Shown here: in pieces, positions 26,066 to 35,227 of the stretch
Numbering within the stretch: the stretch's first letter is position 1
Layout of the letters: the number at the start of each line of letters is the position of its first letter
Source of the DNA: Roseburia sp.
GTDB lineage: Bacteria > Bacillota > Clostridia > Lachnospirales > Lachnospiraceae
Reading direction: 5' to 3'
DNA: 58,870 nucleotides
Assembly (NCBI GenBank): GCA_023664265.1
Contig: JAMPFV010000001.1
Location: forward strand, 454,107 to 512,976
Translations under genes and position numbers: made by a program
Notes under the pieces: model-generated
Databases searched by the model: none
Seen by the model: the letters and a program-made list of their open reading frames with translations, nothing else
What the model was told of the DNA's origin: nothing

Positions 26066-27439
26066 TCACCCGACCATCGAGCCCTTCAGCCATCTCCCGC
26101 TCAGGAAGCGCGCGGAGAATATCACGGCGCGTATCGTCCAGTCCGTGAACATGCCAATCCACACCGCCATCGGCCCGAAGCTGTACACCCGCACAAGGAA
26201 AATACAGAGCGCCACGCGGCAGCACCACATGGTTATCGTGGAGACAATCATGGAGAACCGCACATCCCCCGCGGCCCGCAGCCCATATGCGATGATGAAG
26301 GAGCCAACCCACACGAGCGGCTTGACAATCGTAATCGCCGTCACCATCTCAAAGCACATGTCCGCGGAGACGCGCTCCATCCCCGCAAGGATTGTCACCG
26401 GCTTCGTAATCGCCAGCACCAGCAGGCAGGACGCCAGAATCCCCACCCACGCCACGCCGGTGAGCTTCACGATATAATACTTTGCCTCCTCCCTTCTGCC
26501 CGCGCCGATACACTGTCCCACCACTGTCATCAGCCCGATGCCCACACCGACGCCGAAGATGCCGTTGACATTCTCAAGAATATTGGTCATGGCCTGCGCC
26601 GCTATCGCCGCCGTTCCCATCGTCGATACCGTGGACTGTATCGCCAGCTTTCCGAACTGGAACATTCCGTTCTCTACGCCCGCGGGAATCCCGATTGCCA
26701 TAATCTTCACGATCAGCGGCATGTCCGGCCTGATTTGCAGATAATCCTTAATCACAATGACCTGATGCGGCTTCCGAAGCTGATAAAATATCACCACCGT
26801 GCAAAAGACTCTCGAAATCAGCGTTGCGAGCGCCGCGCCCGCGACACTCCAGTGAAGGCCGTAGATGAACACTGCATTCCCGACAATATTGAGCACATTG
26901 GAGACGACCGACACCTTCATGGGGAACTTGGAATCCCCTCCCGCCCTGTAAAACGCCGCGCCCGCATTAAATAACGCCAGAAATGGATAGGACAGCACGG
27001 TTATCAGGAAATAAATCAGGGAATTGTCCATGACCTCGTCCTCCACCGCACCGAAAATCAGCCGCAGCAAATGTTCCCTTCCAATCAGGCAGACCGCCGT
27101 AATCCCCACGGCAATTACAAAGACCGTGAGCACCACCTGATTCGCCGCCTGATTGCAGGCTCTCCGGTTCCCACTCCCCAGATACTGCGAGCATAAAATT
27201 GCCGCGCCTGCCGCCATCGCCGAGAATACCTGTATCACCAGATTGTTCAGGGAATCCACGAGCGACACCGCGGAGATGGCCTCGCTGCCCACCGTCGATA
27301 CCATCATGGTATCAACCATCCCCATAAATGAATTCAGGAGCTGTTCCACAATAATCGGAACCAGCAAAAGAAACAACGCCCTGTTGTCAAAGAGGACGTT
27401 GTTCCAATCAATCTGCTTTTTGTCATAAAGCTTCATCAT
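26066..27439 (-). CDS. MATE family multidrug/cation antiporter
   Basis: The 457-residue protein has twelve membrane helices in two homologous halves, with family motifs LVPIIVEQLLNSFMGMVDTMMVS in the first helices (key residues Pro27, Glu32, Gln33, Asp43) and AIAAQAMTNILENVNGIFGVG in helix 7. It exports drugs or organic cations in exchange for Na+ or H+. The N-terminus (KKQIDWNNVLFDNRALF) is typical of the clostridial NorM/DinF-like group. ATG ATG at the start are both usable; AAGGA lies 6-9 bases upstream. It stands alone, with a pyrimidine-rich repeat in the leader (27444-27494). Confidence 0.93.
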   Translation of the reverse strand: MMKLYDKKQIDWNNVLFDNRALFLLLVPIIVEQLLNSFMGMVDTMMVSTVGSEAISAVSLVDSLNNLVIQVFSAMAAGAAILCSQYLGSGNRRACNQAANQVVLTVFVIAVGITAVCLIGREHLLRLIFGAVEDEVMDNSLIYFLITVLSYPFLALFNAGAAFYRAGGDSKFPMKVSVVSNVLNIVGNAVFIYGLHWSVAGAALATLISRVFCTVVIFYQLRKPHQVIVIKDYLQIRPDMPLIVKIMAIGIPAGVENGMFQFGKLAIQSTVSTMGTAAIAAQAMTNILENVNGIFGVGVGIGLMTVVGQCIGAGRREEAKYYIVKLTGVAWVGILASCLLVLAITKPVTILAGMERVSADMCFEMVTAITIVKPLVWVGSFIIAYGLRAAGDVRFSMIVSTITMWCCRVALCIFLVRVYSFGPMAVWIGMFTDWTIRAVIFSARFLSGRWLKGSMVG

Positions 27440-27443
27440 TTCA

Positions 27444-27494
27444 TTCCTTCTTTATATCATTTCTTCTTTATATCATTTCTTCCTTATTTTATAT
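27444..27494. repeat. Imperfect 16-17-base tandem repeat in the MATE leader
   Basis: Three diverging copies of a unit like TTTCTTCTTTATATCA stand in tandem (27444-27460, 27461-27476, 27477-27494). On the mRNA strand each gives an AAGAA-type purine tract, so the repeat duplicates ribosome-binding-site-like sequence. Confidence 0.6.
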
Positions 27495-27549
27495 CTCTTC
27501 CTTATCTTACAGTTTTTCTTTATTCCATTCCTTTTTGTCCTTGCACCCT

Positions 27550-29478
27550 TTATTCCGTCCTGTTGGCCCGCTTGCGCGCCTTCTCCTCATACATGACCTC
27601 ATCCGCCATGTTGATATAATCATCCAGAGACTTGTCTCCCTGCACCTCCGTGTACACGATTCCCGCGCTGAAGGAAAGTGAAAACGGCAGCTTCCGCTCC
27701 TGCGCCTCGCGCTCTATCTGCACGCGCACCCGCCGCAGCATCTCCCTGCAATCCTCCTCCGGCATAGGCTTCCGGATAATGACAAACTCGTCCCCACCGT
27801 TTCGTATCGCGATCGCGTCCTCGTCACAGTTCTCCATAATCGCGCGCGCCAGCGTCTGAATCGCCAAATCGCCGTACTCATGCCCGAAATGGTCGTTGAT
27901 GTATTTCAGCCGGTCCATGTCGATAAACATCACCGGAATGCGCTCTCCCCGCCGCCTGCTCTCCTCGAAAAATCCCACCGCAAGCTTCGAGAAGGCCAGA
28001 CGGTTATACAGCCCCGTCATGGAATCCCGTATACTCATCTCCGAAAGCATCCTGTTCATATACGCGAGCCGCTCCTTTTCGTGGAGGTTCTCCATCGCGG
28101 AGGTCAAGGTATTCAGCACCTTGAACAGATACTGCTTCTCCATCAGATAAATCGCGTTGCGGATGACAAAATACCCGACGGTATGATTCCTGAAATGAAG
28201 CGGCATAAACAGGAAATCCACGCCGCTCTCCGCGTAATCAAACAGTGGAAACAGGCCGTCGATAACCTGATTTTCATATTTCGCCCCAAACCTGGAGTCG
28301 TAGGCAAACTCCACGAACATGCTGTCGGGATACCCCTTCACGGGGAACTTCTCGTCCCCGATAATGCTCTGGTTGTAGACGTCATTCCTCCTGTGGAAAT
28401 CATTCATATGCTCGTCGAGCACGAGATAAATGGCGTCGCACTTAAAAGCGGGAATGCAGGACGGAATGCATGCGGAAATCTCCTTGACCGACTTGCAGCT
28501 CAACAGCTCATAATCCAGCGCAAGCACCTGCTCCTCAAACTCCGTAGTCTCGATCTCGTACATCATCTGCCCCTTGATGTGCGCCGCCTGGTCAACCTCC
28601 TGACTGCTCTTGCAGCCGCAGCTGTCCCAATAAATCGGCGTTGTCGCGGTGAAATTAAAGCGCTCCACCGGCTCCCCACGCCAGATCCGCAGCAGCAAAT
28701 CCGCGCTGCGGTAGCCCACCTCCTCGCGGATATGTCCCACCGTGGTAATCCTCGGCGAGTAATAGCTTGCCTTGTCGAAGTCGTCAAAGCCGGTCACACA
28801 AAAGTCCTCCGGCACATGGTATCCCTTCTCAGCCGCCGCCTCCAGCACGCCCACCGCGATATTGTCGTTTGCGCAGATAACCGCGTCCGGCAGCCGCGCT
28901 CCCTCGTCCAGCTTGCCCAGCATTCGCATAAATCCCTTATAGCCGCACAGATACTCGTACGACTCAAAGTAAAAATCGTCCTCGCTGTACGCCAGCTTAT
29001 GCCGCTCCATGAAATCCCGCAGCGCGCTGACACGCACGGAATTTTCATAATTCTCCTTCGGTCCCATGATAAACCAAAAGCGGCGGCAGCCATGCACCTC
29101 ATACAGATGCCCGATAATCGCCGTCATGGACTTGTAATTGTCAATCCCGACATAATAAAAACCCGACAGCTCATTTGCAATCGAAACCGCAGGTTTTCCC
29201 GACCTTCTTACCATATCGGCAAGCTCCTCGACAAGCTCAGGATAACGGATGTTATTTACATCCACAATAATACCGTCAAAATCCTTAAAATCCGGAAGGC
29301 GGTAGATATTGTACTCCCCGATATTGTAATCCGTATCCCAGCTCCAATCGCCGGAGCTGTTAAAGATATAGAGATTTACGTCCTCGTCTGTCTCCCTGAT
29401 TCTCTGCAGAATCCCGGCCGGCCACGCGTAGGTAAAAAAACGCTTCCAGCCATCCATCACCAAGGCAATTTTTTTCAT
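27550..29478 (-). CDS. Cytoplasmic LacI-type ligand-binding domain fused to GGDEF diguanylate cyclase
   Basis: The 642-residue protein opens with a periplasmic-binding-protein-like fold of the LacI type (residues 1-270: KKIALVMDGWKRFFTYAW, DGIIVDVNN, DAVICANDNIAVGVLEAA, CVTGFDDFDKA) but has no helix-turn-helix and no signal peptide. A GAF-like middle region follows (about 290-460), then a GGDEF domain with an intact NGGDEF loop near residue 560 and FIDMDRLKYINDHFG. It probably changes c-di-GMP synthesis in response to a cytoplasmic sugar-like ligand. It overlaps the phosphatase gene by 4 bases in a three-gene signalling operon. Confidence 0.92.
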   Translation of the reverse strand: MKKIALVMDGWKRFFTYAWPAGILQRIRETDEDVNLYIFNSSGDWSWDTDYNIGEYNIYRLPDFKDFDGIIVDVNNIRYPELVEELADMVRRSGKPAVSIANELSGFYYVGIDNYKSMTAIIGHLYEVHGCRRFWFIMGPKENYENSVRVSALRDFMERHKLAYSEDDFYFESYEYLCGYKGFMRMLGKLDEGARLPDAVICANDNIAVGVLEAAAEKGYHVPEDFCVTGFDDFDKASYYSPRITTVGHIREEVGYRSADLLLRIWRGEPVERFNFTATTPIYWDSCGCKSSQEVDQAAHIKGQMMYEIETTEFEEQVLALDYELLSCKSVKEISACIPSCIPAFKCDAIYLVLDEHMNDFHRRNDVYNQSIIGDEKFPVKGYPDSMFVEFAYDSRFGAKYENQVIDGLFPLFDYAESGVDFLFMPLHFRNHTVGYFVIRNAIYLMEKQYLFKVLNTLTSAMENLHEKERLAYMNRMLSEMSIRDSMTGLYNRLAFSKLAVGFFEESRRRGERIPVMFIDMDRLKYINDHFGHEYGDLAIQTLARAIMENCDEDAIAIRNGGDEFVIIRKPMPEEDCREMLRRVRVQIEREAQERKLPFSLSFSAGIVYTEVQGDKSLDDYINMADEVMYEEKARKRANRTE

Positions 29479-30188
29479 TCCTCTAACCTATGCCTCTCCG
29501 TGGCCATGTCCATGGACATATTCATATCCACGTCCATTATCCGCTCCAACACATCCATCGGCTTCTCCGCAAAGAGCGTCGCTCCATGTGACAACAGAAA
29601 TTCCCTGTCCCGAAAGCCCCACAGCACGCTGATGCACGGCAGCCCCGAATTGGCCGCCGTCTGCAGATCCACGTCCGAATCGCCCACATAGACCGCCGTC
29701 TCCCGCGTCCTGCCAAGCTCCCTCAATGCCAGATAAACGCTGTCGGGTGCGGGCTTGCGCTGCATCCCCTCGCGATCCCCGATTGCCACCGCAACCTCCT
29801 GAAAATACCGGTCCCGCAGGGCCTCAACTGCAGAGTCCACCTTGTTCGATACAATCGCGAGCGCATAACCCCTGTCCCTGAGCGCGCGCAGAAGCTCCTG
29901 CACGCCGTCATACGCCCTCGTCTTATCGTTACAGTGGGCATCGTAATACGTCTTAAAGGCTTCAAAGGCCGCTTCAAACTGCGGATTCTCCGCACCGTCG
30001 GGAACCGCCCGAAGCATCAGGGTCTTAATCCCGTTCCCGACAAACGTCCGTATCTCCTCCAGGCTCCTGAGCGGCATACCGCAGGCCTGCATCGCATAAT
30101 TCACGGCATCCGTCAAATCCTCCAATGTATACAGCAGCGTGCCGTCCAAATCAAATACCACCGTATCTATTTTCCTGTCCGCCCGCAC
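29475..30188 (-). CDS. HAD-superfamily hydrolase, phosphoglycolate phosphatase-like
   Basis: The 237-residue enzyme has the HAD motifs: DLDGTLL (nucleophile Asp) at the N-terminus, an alpha-helical cap after it, SNK in IVSNKVDSA (motif 2), KPAPD (motif 3 Lys) and VGDSDVDLQTAANSG (motif 4). This is the Gph/PpaX group. The C-terminus is extended with a Met/Asp-rich run. The GTG at 30186-30188 follows GGAGGGAAGGATA, so I prefer it to the GTG at 30203. It is sandwiched between two c-di-GMP genes, 29 bases after the first and overlapping the second, which is odd for a housekeeping phosphatase. Confidence 0.88.
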   Translation of the reverse strand: MRADRKIDTVVFDLDGTLLYTLEDLTDAVNYAMQACGMPLRSLEEIRTFVGNGIKTLMLRAVPDGAENPQFEAAFEAFKTYYDAHCNDKTRAYDGVQELLRALRDRGYALAIVSNKVDSAVEALRDRYFQEVAVAIGDREGMQRKPAPDSVYLALRELGRTRETAVYVGDSDVDLQTAANSGLPCISVLWGFRDREFLLSHGATLFAEKPMDVLERIMDVDMNMSMDMATERHRLEE

Positions 30189-30217
30189 TATCCTTCCCTC
30201 CACCGGCTATCCATTCT

Positions 30218-32281
30218 TTATTTGTAATCGCTGATGCCATAAAAGGTTGCCATAACGATCGTCGTATCTGAGCGTCTGCCGATTATCTTTACCGTAATCC
30301 GATACCAGATGTCCTCCGCAATCTCAAGCTCCATCGGCTCACAGAAATCTCCCGAAATCAGCTTGGCAAAGGCCTCCTTGAGCAGCGCCGTAATCTCTTG
30401 CTTGCGCCGCTCATGCTCCTCCACATCATCCCCGTTTTCCAGAGAAACCTCATTCTCATAACAGCTGTTGGCACGCAGAAGCTCCAGTTTCTCCTTCCGA
30501 TACTCATATATCGCAATGGGCACCTCCAGCATATCAAAGAAGACGCTCACATTCGAGCGCACATTCCAAAGCTCTCCCACGATTCCGGTATTCTCGTCAT
30601 CATGCACCTTCGCGCCCTGCTCCTCCTCCTTAATCAGGAAGGCCTCATACTCTGCTATCGGCATCGGCTTCGCGTAGAAATAGCCCTGCGCGTACTCACA
30701 GCCGATGCATTTGAGAAAGTCCACCTGCTCCGCCGTCTCGACGCCCTCCACAATGGACGGCATATGCAGCCACTTCGCCATGCGGATAATTGAGGTCAGC
30801 ACCTTCTCTCCCTTGCCGTTAAAGCCATCCTGCTCCTGCTGCAGGAACTTCATGTCAACCTTTAAATAGTCAACCTCCATATCCTTCAGCACGTTCAACG
30901 AGGAGTAACCGCTCCCGAAGTCATCCATCATAATCTTGAAGCCCATCGCCCGCAGTCTGCTCATCGTCCGCATAACCAAATCCTGATCCTCGGTAAAGGC
31001 GCTCTCCGTCAACTCAAGATTCAGCAGATGCGCCGGTATCCCGAACTCCGTGATCAGGTTACGGAAAATCTCAACCAGATGCGGATTATAAATATTTACC
31101 CGCGACACATTGACAGAGATGGGATTCGGATTCCTCCCCTCATCCAGCCACCGACGCAGGAGCTGGCACACATGCCGCCACATATATTGATCCAATCGGC
31201 CGATAATGCCGTTGCGCTCATAGATGGGGATAAATTCTCCCGGGGAAATCATGCCCTTTTCCGGATGCATCCACCGCACCAGCGCCTCCGCCCCGTAGGA
31301 GCGGTCTGTGACCAGATTGATCTTGGGCTGCAGATAAACCGCAAACTGCTCCTCCTCCAACGCCTTGTTGACCTCGTTGATGATAAACTGCTCCTGACGC
31401 ATGTTCTCTATCATGCTCTCATCATAGTAGGCAATATTCTGCACGTACTTGCCCTTACAACTCTTGGCCGCCAGAAAAGCCCTGTCGTACATCTCGGACA
31501 CGTCCATATTGTAGTCGCTGATAACGTAAACGCCGCAGGACACCTTGATATTATAGTCCTTGTTCAGCTTCTTCATATTAATCTGAAGCGCATTCACAAG
31601 CAGCTCGATATTCTCCTCATGGTAGGGCATACAGACCGCAAAAATATCATTCTCAAGTCTGCCGTAGACAAAATTCTCAAACACGGTGTCCACGCGCCGC
31701 AGCTCATCGGCAATGCTTTTGAGCACCTTGTCCCCCTCCCTGATGCCATAGAAATTGTTGATCATCTTGAAGCGGTCTATATCAAAGCGCACGAACGCAA
31801 ACTTCTCTCCCGGGACCTCCAGAAGCATCCTGCGCACGGTCTGATAAAACTTAAACTTTGAATAAAGTCCCGTGACCGGGTCGCGCTCCGCCATGATCAT
31901 ACGGCTCTTCTCGATGGCGTTCTTGATGCGGAAGCACAGCAGGACAGGGTTGTACGGCTTCATCACAAAATCCCATACACCCGCCTCCAGGCACTTCTGC
32001 TCCGAATATTCGTCCTCGTTCGAGGTCGCCACAATCACCGGTATATTCGCGTATTCCTGATGCGTGTTAAACTCTTCCATAAACTGAAAGCCATCCATCA
32101 CGGGCATAATCAAATCCAGCACAATCACGGCAATTTCATTGAGGTGCTCCTGTAAGTTCTCTAAAGCCTCCTTGCCGTTCTGCGCCGTTATAACATCAAA
32201 TTCCTTTGCCAACACATCCTTCAGGGATGTTCTGATGACCGGCTCGTCATCTACAATCAATATGGTATTTTTCTTATGCAT
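30218..32281 (-). CDS. Response regulator with degenerate GGDEF and active-looking EAL domain
   Basis: The 687-residue protein has a receiver domain (ILIVDDE start, phosphoacceptor Asp near 55 in VLDLIMPVMDG, Lys in VMKPYNP), a GGDEF domain whose loop reads LENDIF instead of GGDEF and is thus likely inactive, and an EAL domain with the catalytic set: EALVRW near 330, NVSRVN, ELTES, DDFGSGYSSL near 455, KVDMKFL and EGVET. It should hydrolyse c-di-GMP. A C-terminal extension of about 120 residues resembles a PAS-like sensor. The ATG at 32279-32281 is 9 bases from AAAGGAG. It heads the operon with the phosphatase and the LacI-type cyclase. Confidence 0.92.
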   Translation of the reverse strand: MHKKNTILIVDDEPVIRTSLKDVLAKEFDVITAQNGKEALENLQEHLNEIAVIVLDLIMPVMDGFQFMEEFNTHQEYANIPVIVATSNEDEYSEQKCLEAGVWDFVMKPYNPVLLCFRIKNAIEKSRMIMAERDPVTGLYSKFKFYQTVRRMLLEVPGEKFAFVRFDIDRFKMINNFYGIREGDKVLKSIADELRRVDTVFENFVYGRLENDIFAVCMPYHEENIELLVNALQINMKKLNKDYNIKVSCGVYVISDYNMDVSEMYDRAFLAAKSCKGKYVQNIAYYDESMIENMRQEQFIINEVNKALEEEQFAVYLQPKINLVTDRSYGAEALVRWMHPEKGMISPGEFIPIYERNGIIGRLDQYMWRHVCQLLRRWLDEGRNPNPISVNVSRVNIYNPHLVEIFRNLITEFGIPAHLLNLELTESAFTEDQDLVMRTMSRLRAMGFKIMMDDFGSGYSSLNVLKDMEVDYLKVDMKFLQQEQDGFNGKGEKVLTSIIRMAKWLHMPSIVEGVETAEQVDFLKCIGCEYAQGYFYAKPMPIAEYEAFLIKEEEQGAKVHDDENTGIVGELWNVRSNVSVFFDMLEVPIAIYEYRKEKLELLRANSCYENEVSLENGDDVEEHERRKQEITALLKEAFAKLISGDFCEPMELEIAEDIWYRITVKIIGRRSDTTIVMATFYGISDYK

Positions 32282-32471
32282 TGCATTCATCTCCTTTTGG
32301 CAGGAACAGATATAGAACACTCGCAATTATTGTAACTATTTTATCAATTACTCCACCATATATTGATTTTACAGTTTTATATGCGTTCTTGTCAATATTA
32401 TCTGATATTTTATTGCAAATCGCAGAGAACAGCTCAGCCATGCCATTCATAATTTGCCGGAATAATATAAG

Positions 32472-32516
32472 GATTGGGCTGAAACGTCAACCGCTGCTGA
32501 GCGTTTCAACCCAATC
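32472..32516 (-). terminator. Long hairpin after the FliD-like gene B
   Basis: GATTGGGCTGAAACG and CGTTTCAACCCAATC form a 15-bp stem with one G-U-type mismatch and a 15-base loop. On the minus strand it is followed by CTTATATTATT, a weak U-tract. It lies 34 bases beyond the stop of the gene at 32550. Confidence 0.6.
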
Positions 32517-32549
32517 TTTGAAATCAATCATTCCGTTTAAACGTCTTCC

Positions 32550-33752
32550 CTACATTACCGCATTGTAATTGGAAGACGCGGGTATGTTGTAGGACGCGTT
32601 CGCGGTATATCCGTTGGACGCCCCCGCATTGGTATTCATGTAATAGTTTACGCGCGACGCGGTGCTCGCAATATAAGAGCCGTAGTCCTTGAAGAAATCC
32701 TTTACCTTGGACATATCCGCCTTCTTAAAGGTATCCTCGTCGAGCTTCATCTTGCCGTCCTTGTCCACGCTGAACCCAAACTGCTTCAAAGCGTTCGTAC
32801 TGTTCTTCGTCCGCTCCCGAATATAGGACAGATTCGACAGTACGCCGGAATTGGAGCTGGACTCCGCCTCCTTGAACATGCCGTTATAGTTGTTCACAAA
32901 GCTCTTCGCCTTGGAGAGTATCTTGGAGACATCATAATCGTCTGTCTCATTGCCGTCCTCATCCTTCACCTTCGCATACAGCTCATCCGATGCGAGAGCC
33001 GCAGCGTCCGTCTTGAGGGAGGCCGCACTGGTGCCCTTTGAGGTCGTTGTCCCCGTATTCTCCACCGCCGTGCTTGATCCGGTGCTCACGCTGCCGCCTG
33101 CAAACTTCACGCGGGACGCGACCGTGGAACCGTAGCTCTGGATATTGTCTGCCGAAAACAGCTTCTGTACCGTCGAGATATCCGCGCTCTTCAACTTCGT
33201 CTCATCCAGTTGAAGTGTGCCGTCCTGCTTGCGCGTAACGCCGATTTCCGCGAGCTGATCCGCGCTCTTTGCGGTAGCGCTCATCATGTTCGCCACATAC
33301 GCCGTCTTATTGTTCAGCGTAGAGCTCTTGGACGACGTCACAACGTCATTGTAGTTGGTCACATACGATTTTACCGCGGAAACGACCTTATCCGCAGCGG
33401 TTGAGCCGTTCTCCGTATCCTGATAGGTGCTGTCGCTCTGCAGCGTGGAGAGAGAACTCTTCAGACTGCCAAGGCTTGAAGTCAGCTTGGAATTCGCCTC
33501 CTGCGCCTCCTTGGAAACCGTCGGGTACATCTTCTCCTTCAACAGCTTGTCAAGAACGTTGTTGGAACTGCGGCTTTTCTTTGTGGACGTTGTGCCGTCC
33601 GACGTCTGCCCGACAGAACCGAAATAGGACTTGAGCAGCTTCTTGTATGTACCATTCTTTATCGAATTTCTCTCGGAAAACAGGCTGTACAGATTGTTCG
33701 AGCTGCTCGAGCCGTACAACGAACCGGTATTCCAGAAATTAAATGATGCCAT
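32550..33752 (-). CDS. FliD-like protein with two repeats, copy B
   Basis: The 400-residue Ser/Thr/Lys-rich protein contains two copies of the domain seen once in the protein at 22955-23674. Copy 1 runs from SYVTNYNDVVTSS through IGVTRKQDGTLQLD to SADISTVQKLF; copy 2 runs from SFVNNYNGMFKEA through FGFSVDKDGKMKLD to KADMSKVKDFF. Both match the FliD C-terminal pattern. The N-terminus (ASFNFWNTGSLYGSSSSNN) is polar and has no signal peptide; the C-terminus is Asn/Ala-rich. ATG at 33750-33752 has AAGGAG 8 bases upstream. It is monocistronic. It could be secreted by the flagellar apparatus; its function is unknown. Confidence 0.7.
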   Translation of the reverse strand: MASFNFWNTGSLYGSSSSNNLYSLFSERNSIKNGTYKKLLKSYFGSVGQTSDGTTSTKKSRSSNNVLDKLLKEKMYPTVSKEAQEANSKLTSSLGSLKSSLSTLQSDSTYQDTENGSTAADKVVSAVKSYVTNYNDVVTSSKSSTLNNKTAYVANMMSATAKSADQLAEIGVTRKQDGTLQLDETKLKSADISTVQKLFSADNIQSYGSTVASRVKFAGGSVSTGSSTAVENTGTTTSKGTSAASLKTDAAALASDELYAKVKDEDGNETDDYDVSKILSKAKSFVNNYNGMFKEAESSSNSGVLSNLSYIRERTKNSTNALKQFGFSVDKDGKMKLDEDTFKKADMSKVKDFFKDYGSYIASTASRVNYYMNTNAGASNGYTANASYNIPASSNYNAVM

Positions 33753-34016
33753 ACTTATCACTCCTTCATTGAATAAAAATAAAATAATGTTTCTATAGTT
33801 ACTTTTATTCTATACTTTTATTTTCCAAAAATCAATCGGTTTTGTGTTTTTTGTTGGAAGTTTATGGAGTTTTTTCTCTCAAACACCTGTTATTTTAACG
33901 GTTGCTCTGCTTTTATCGCAAAGCCCTCATATATTCTCGCCGGAATATCTGCTCCGAAAGAATGCCCTTCTTCCGTCAGGCCTCCGCAGTACTCCAATGC
34001 TCATACACCCCCGCCG

Positions 34017-35009
34017 CTATTTCAAGTACGCTTCAAAAAACTGCTCCAGCTTATCAAACGGAATCGCATCCTTCCCGCCGCCGTCATACAAATCCGTATG
34101 GACAGCGTCCGGAATAATCAGCAGCTCCTTGTTGTCCGTATACGGGTTCCCCTTTACCATAGCATCATAGGCGTCACGGCTGAAATAGCAGGAATGTGCC
34201 TTCTCCCCATGCATGATCAGAACCGCGCTGCGGATTTCATTGCTGTAGCACAAAATCGGCTGATTCATAAAGGACATGCAGCCGATTACATTCCAACCCC
34301 CGTTGGAATTCAGCGAGCGCTTATGATAGCCGCGGTCCGTCTTGTAATAATCGTGATAGTCCGCCACAAAGAACGCGGCGTCCTCCGGAAGCGGATCGAC
34401 AACACCGCCGCCGAGCGCATAACTGCCGTTGCGGTAATCCGTAAGCCGCTGCGCGTTCAGCGCCTGCTTCTTCGCATAGCGGGCCTCCGCGGAATCCTCC
34501 GCATCAAAGTATCCGTTTGCATTGACCCGTGTCATGTCGTACATGGTGGAAGCCACGGTTGCCTTGATACGGGTATCCAACGCCGCCGCGTTCAGCGCCA
34601 TGCCGCCCCAGCCGCAGATTCCGATAATGCCAATCCTCTCAGGATCAACATCCTCCCGCAGGGACAGAAAATCCACCGCCGCCTGAAAATCCTCGGTGTT
34701 CATGTCGGGGGATGCCATATATCGGGGCTCCCCGCCGCTCTCGCCTGTGTAAGAAGGGTCAAACGCAATCGTAAGGAAACCGCGCTCCGCCATGGTCTGC
34801 GCATACAGTCCCGACGCCTGCTCCTTCACCGCACCGAATGGCCCGCACACGGCGATGGCCGCAAGTTTTCCCTCCGCATTCTTCGGCGTATACATATCCG
34901 CCGCCAGCGCAATGCCGTAGCGGTTCCTGAATGTCACCTTCTCGTGGTTCACCTTCTCACTCTTCGCAAATACCTTATCCCACTCATTTGTCAGTTCAAG
35001 CTTCATCAT
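34017..35009 (-). CDS. Alpha/beta hydrolase (dienelactone hydrolase/YcjY-like)
   Basis: The 330-residue protein has an alpha/beta hydrolase core. The nucleophile elbow reads GICGWGG, so the nucleophile is Cys rather than Ser, as in dienelactone hydrolases. The acid and His are probably in the AVLIMHGEKAHS and IPDAVHTDLYD segments. No signal peptide is present. The start is uncertain: ATG at 35007-35009 has AAGGA upstream, while an earlier in-frame ATG at 35084 lacks any site. It is divergent from a LysR gene, which probably controls it. Such hydrolase-LysR pairs are common; the substrate is unknown. Confidence 0.85.
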   Translation of the reverse strand: MMKLELTNEWDKVFAKSEKVNHEKVTFRNRYGIALAADMYTPKNAEGKLAAIAVCGPFGAVKEQASGLYAQTMAERGFLTIAFDPSYTGESGGEPRYMASPDMNTEDFQAAVDFLSLREDVDPERIGIIGICGWGGMALNAAALDTRIKATVASTMYDMTRVNANGYFDAEDSAEARYAKKQALNAQRLTDYRNGSYALGGGVVDPLPEDAAFFVADYHDYYKTDRGYHKRSLNSNGGWNVIGCMSFMNQPILCYSNEIRSAVLIMHGEKAHSCYFSRDAYDAMVKGNPYTDNKELLIIPDAVHTDLYDGGGKDAIPFDKLEQFFEAYLK

Positions 35010-35146
35010 TCCATTCCCATCCTTTCCGTTTGCGGCTTCCGCCATATACATTGTTTCTGACTGTTCAGCCGTGCCATTCATCATTTGAAATCATTTACGA
35101 ATCGGCCAAACTGCTCCATAGACTATTTCAATTTTATTATAGCGTG

Positions 35147-35204
35147 TTGACTTTCGATGCGCTAATAGTTATAATTCATATCATGGTATTCCATTTTAGA
35201 ATAT
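35147..35204 (+). promoter_or_regulatory. LysR promoter and candidate LysR box in the divergent region
   Basis: TTGACT (35147-35152) and TATAAT (35170-35175) are spaced by 17 bases in front of the LysR gene. GTATTC-N7-GAATAT (35186-35204), an ATTC-N7-GAAT dyad, fits the T-N11-A LysR pattern and lies just downstream, so autoregulation is plausible. A minus-strand TATAAT (35136-35141) may serve the hydrolase. Confidence 0.65.
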
Positions 35205-35227
35205 CATCTCAAAAAGGAGTTTTGCAT

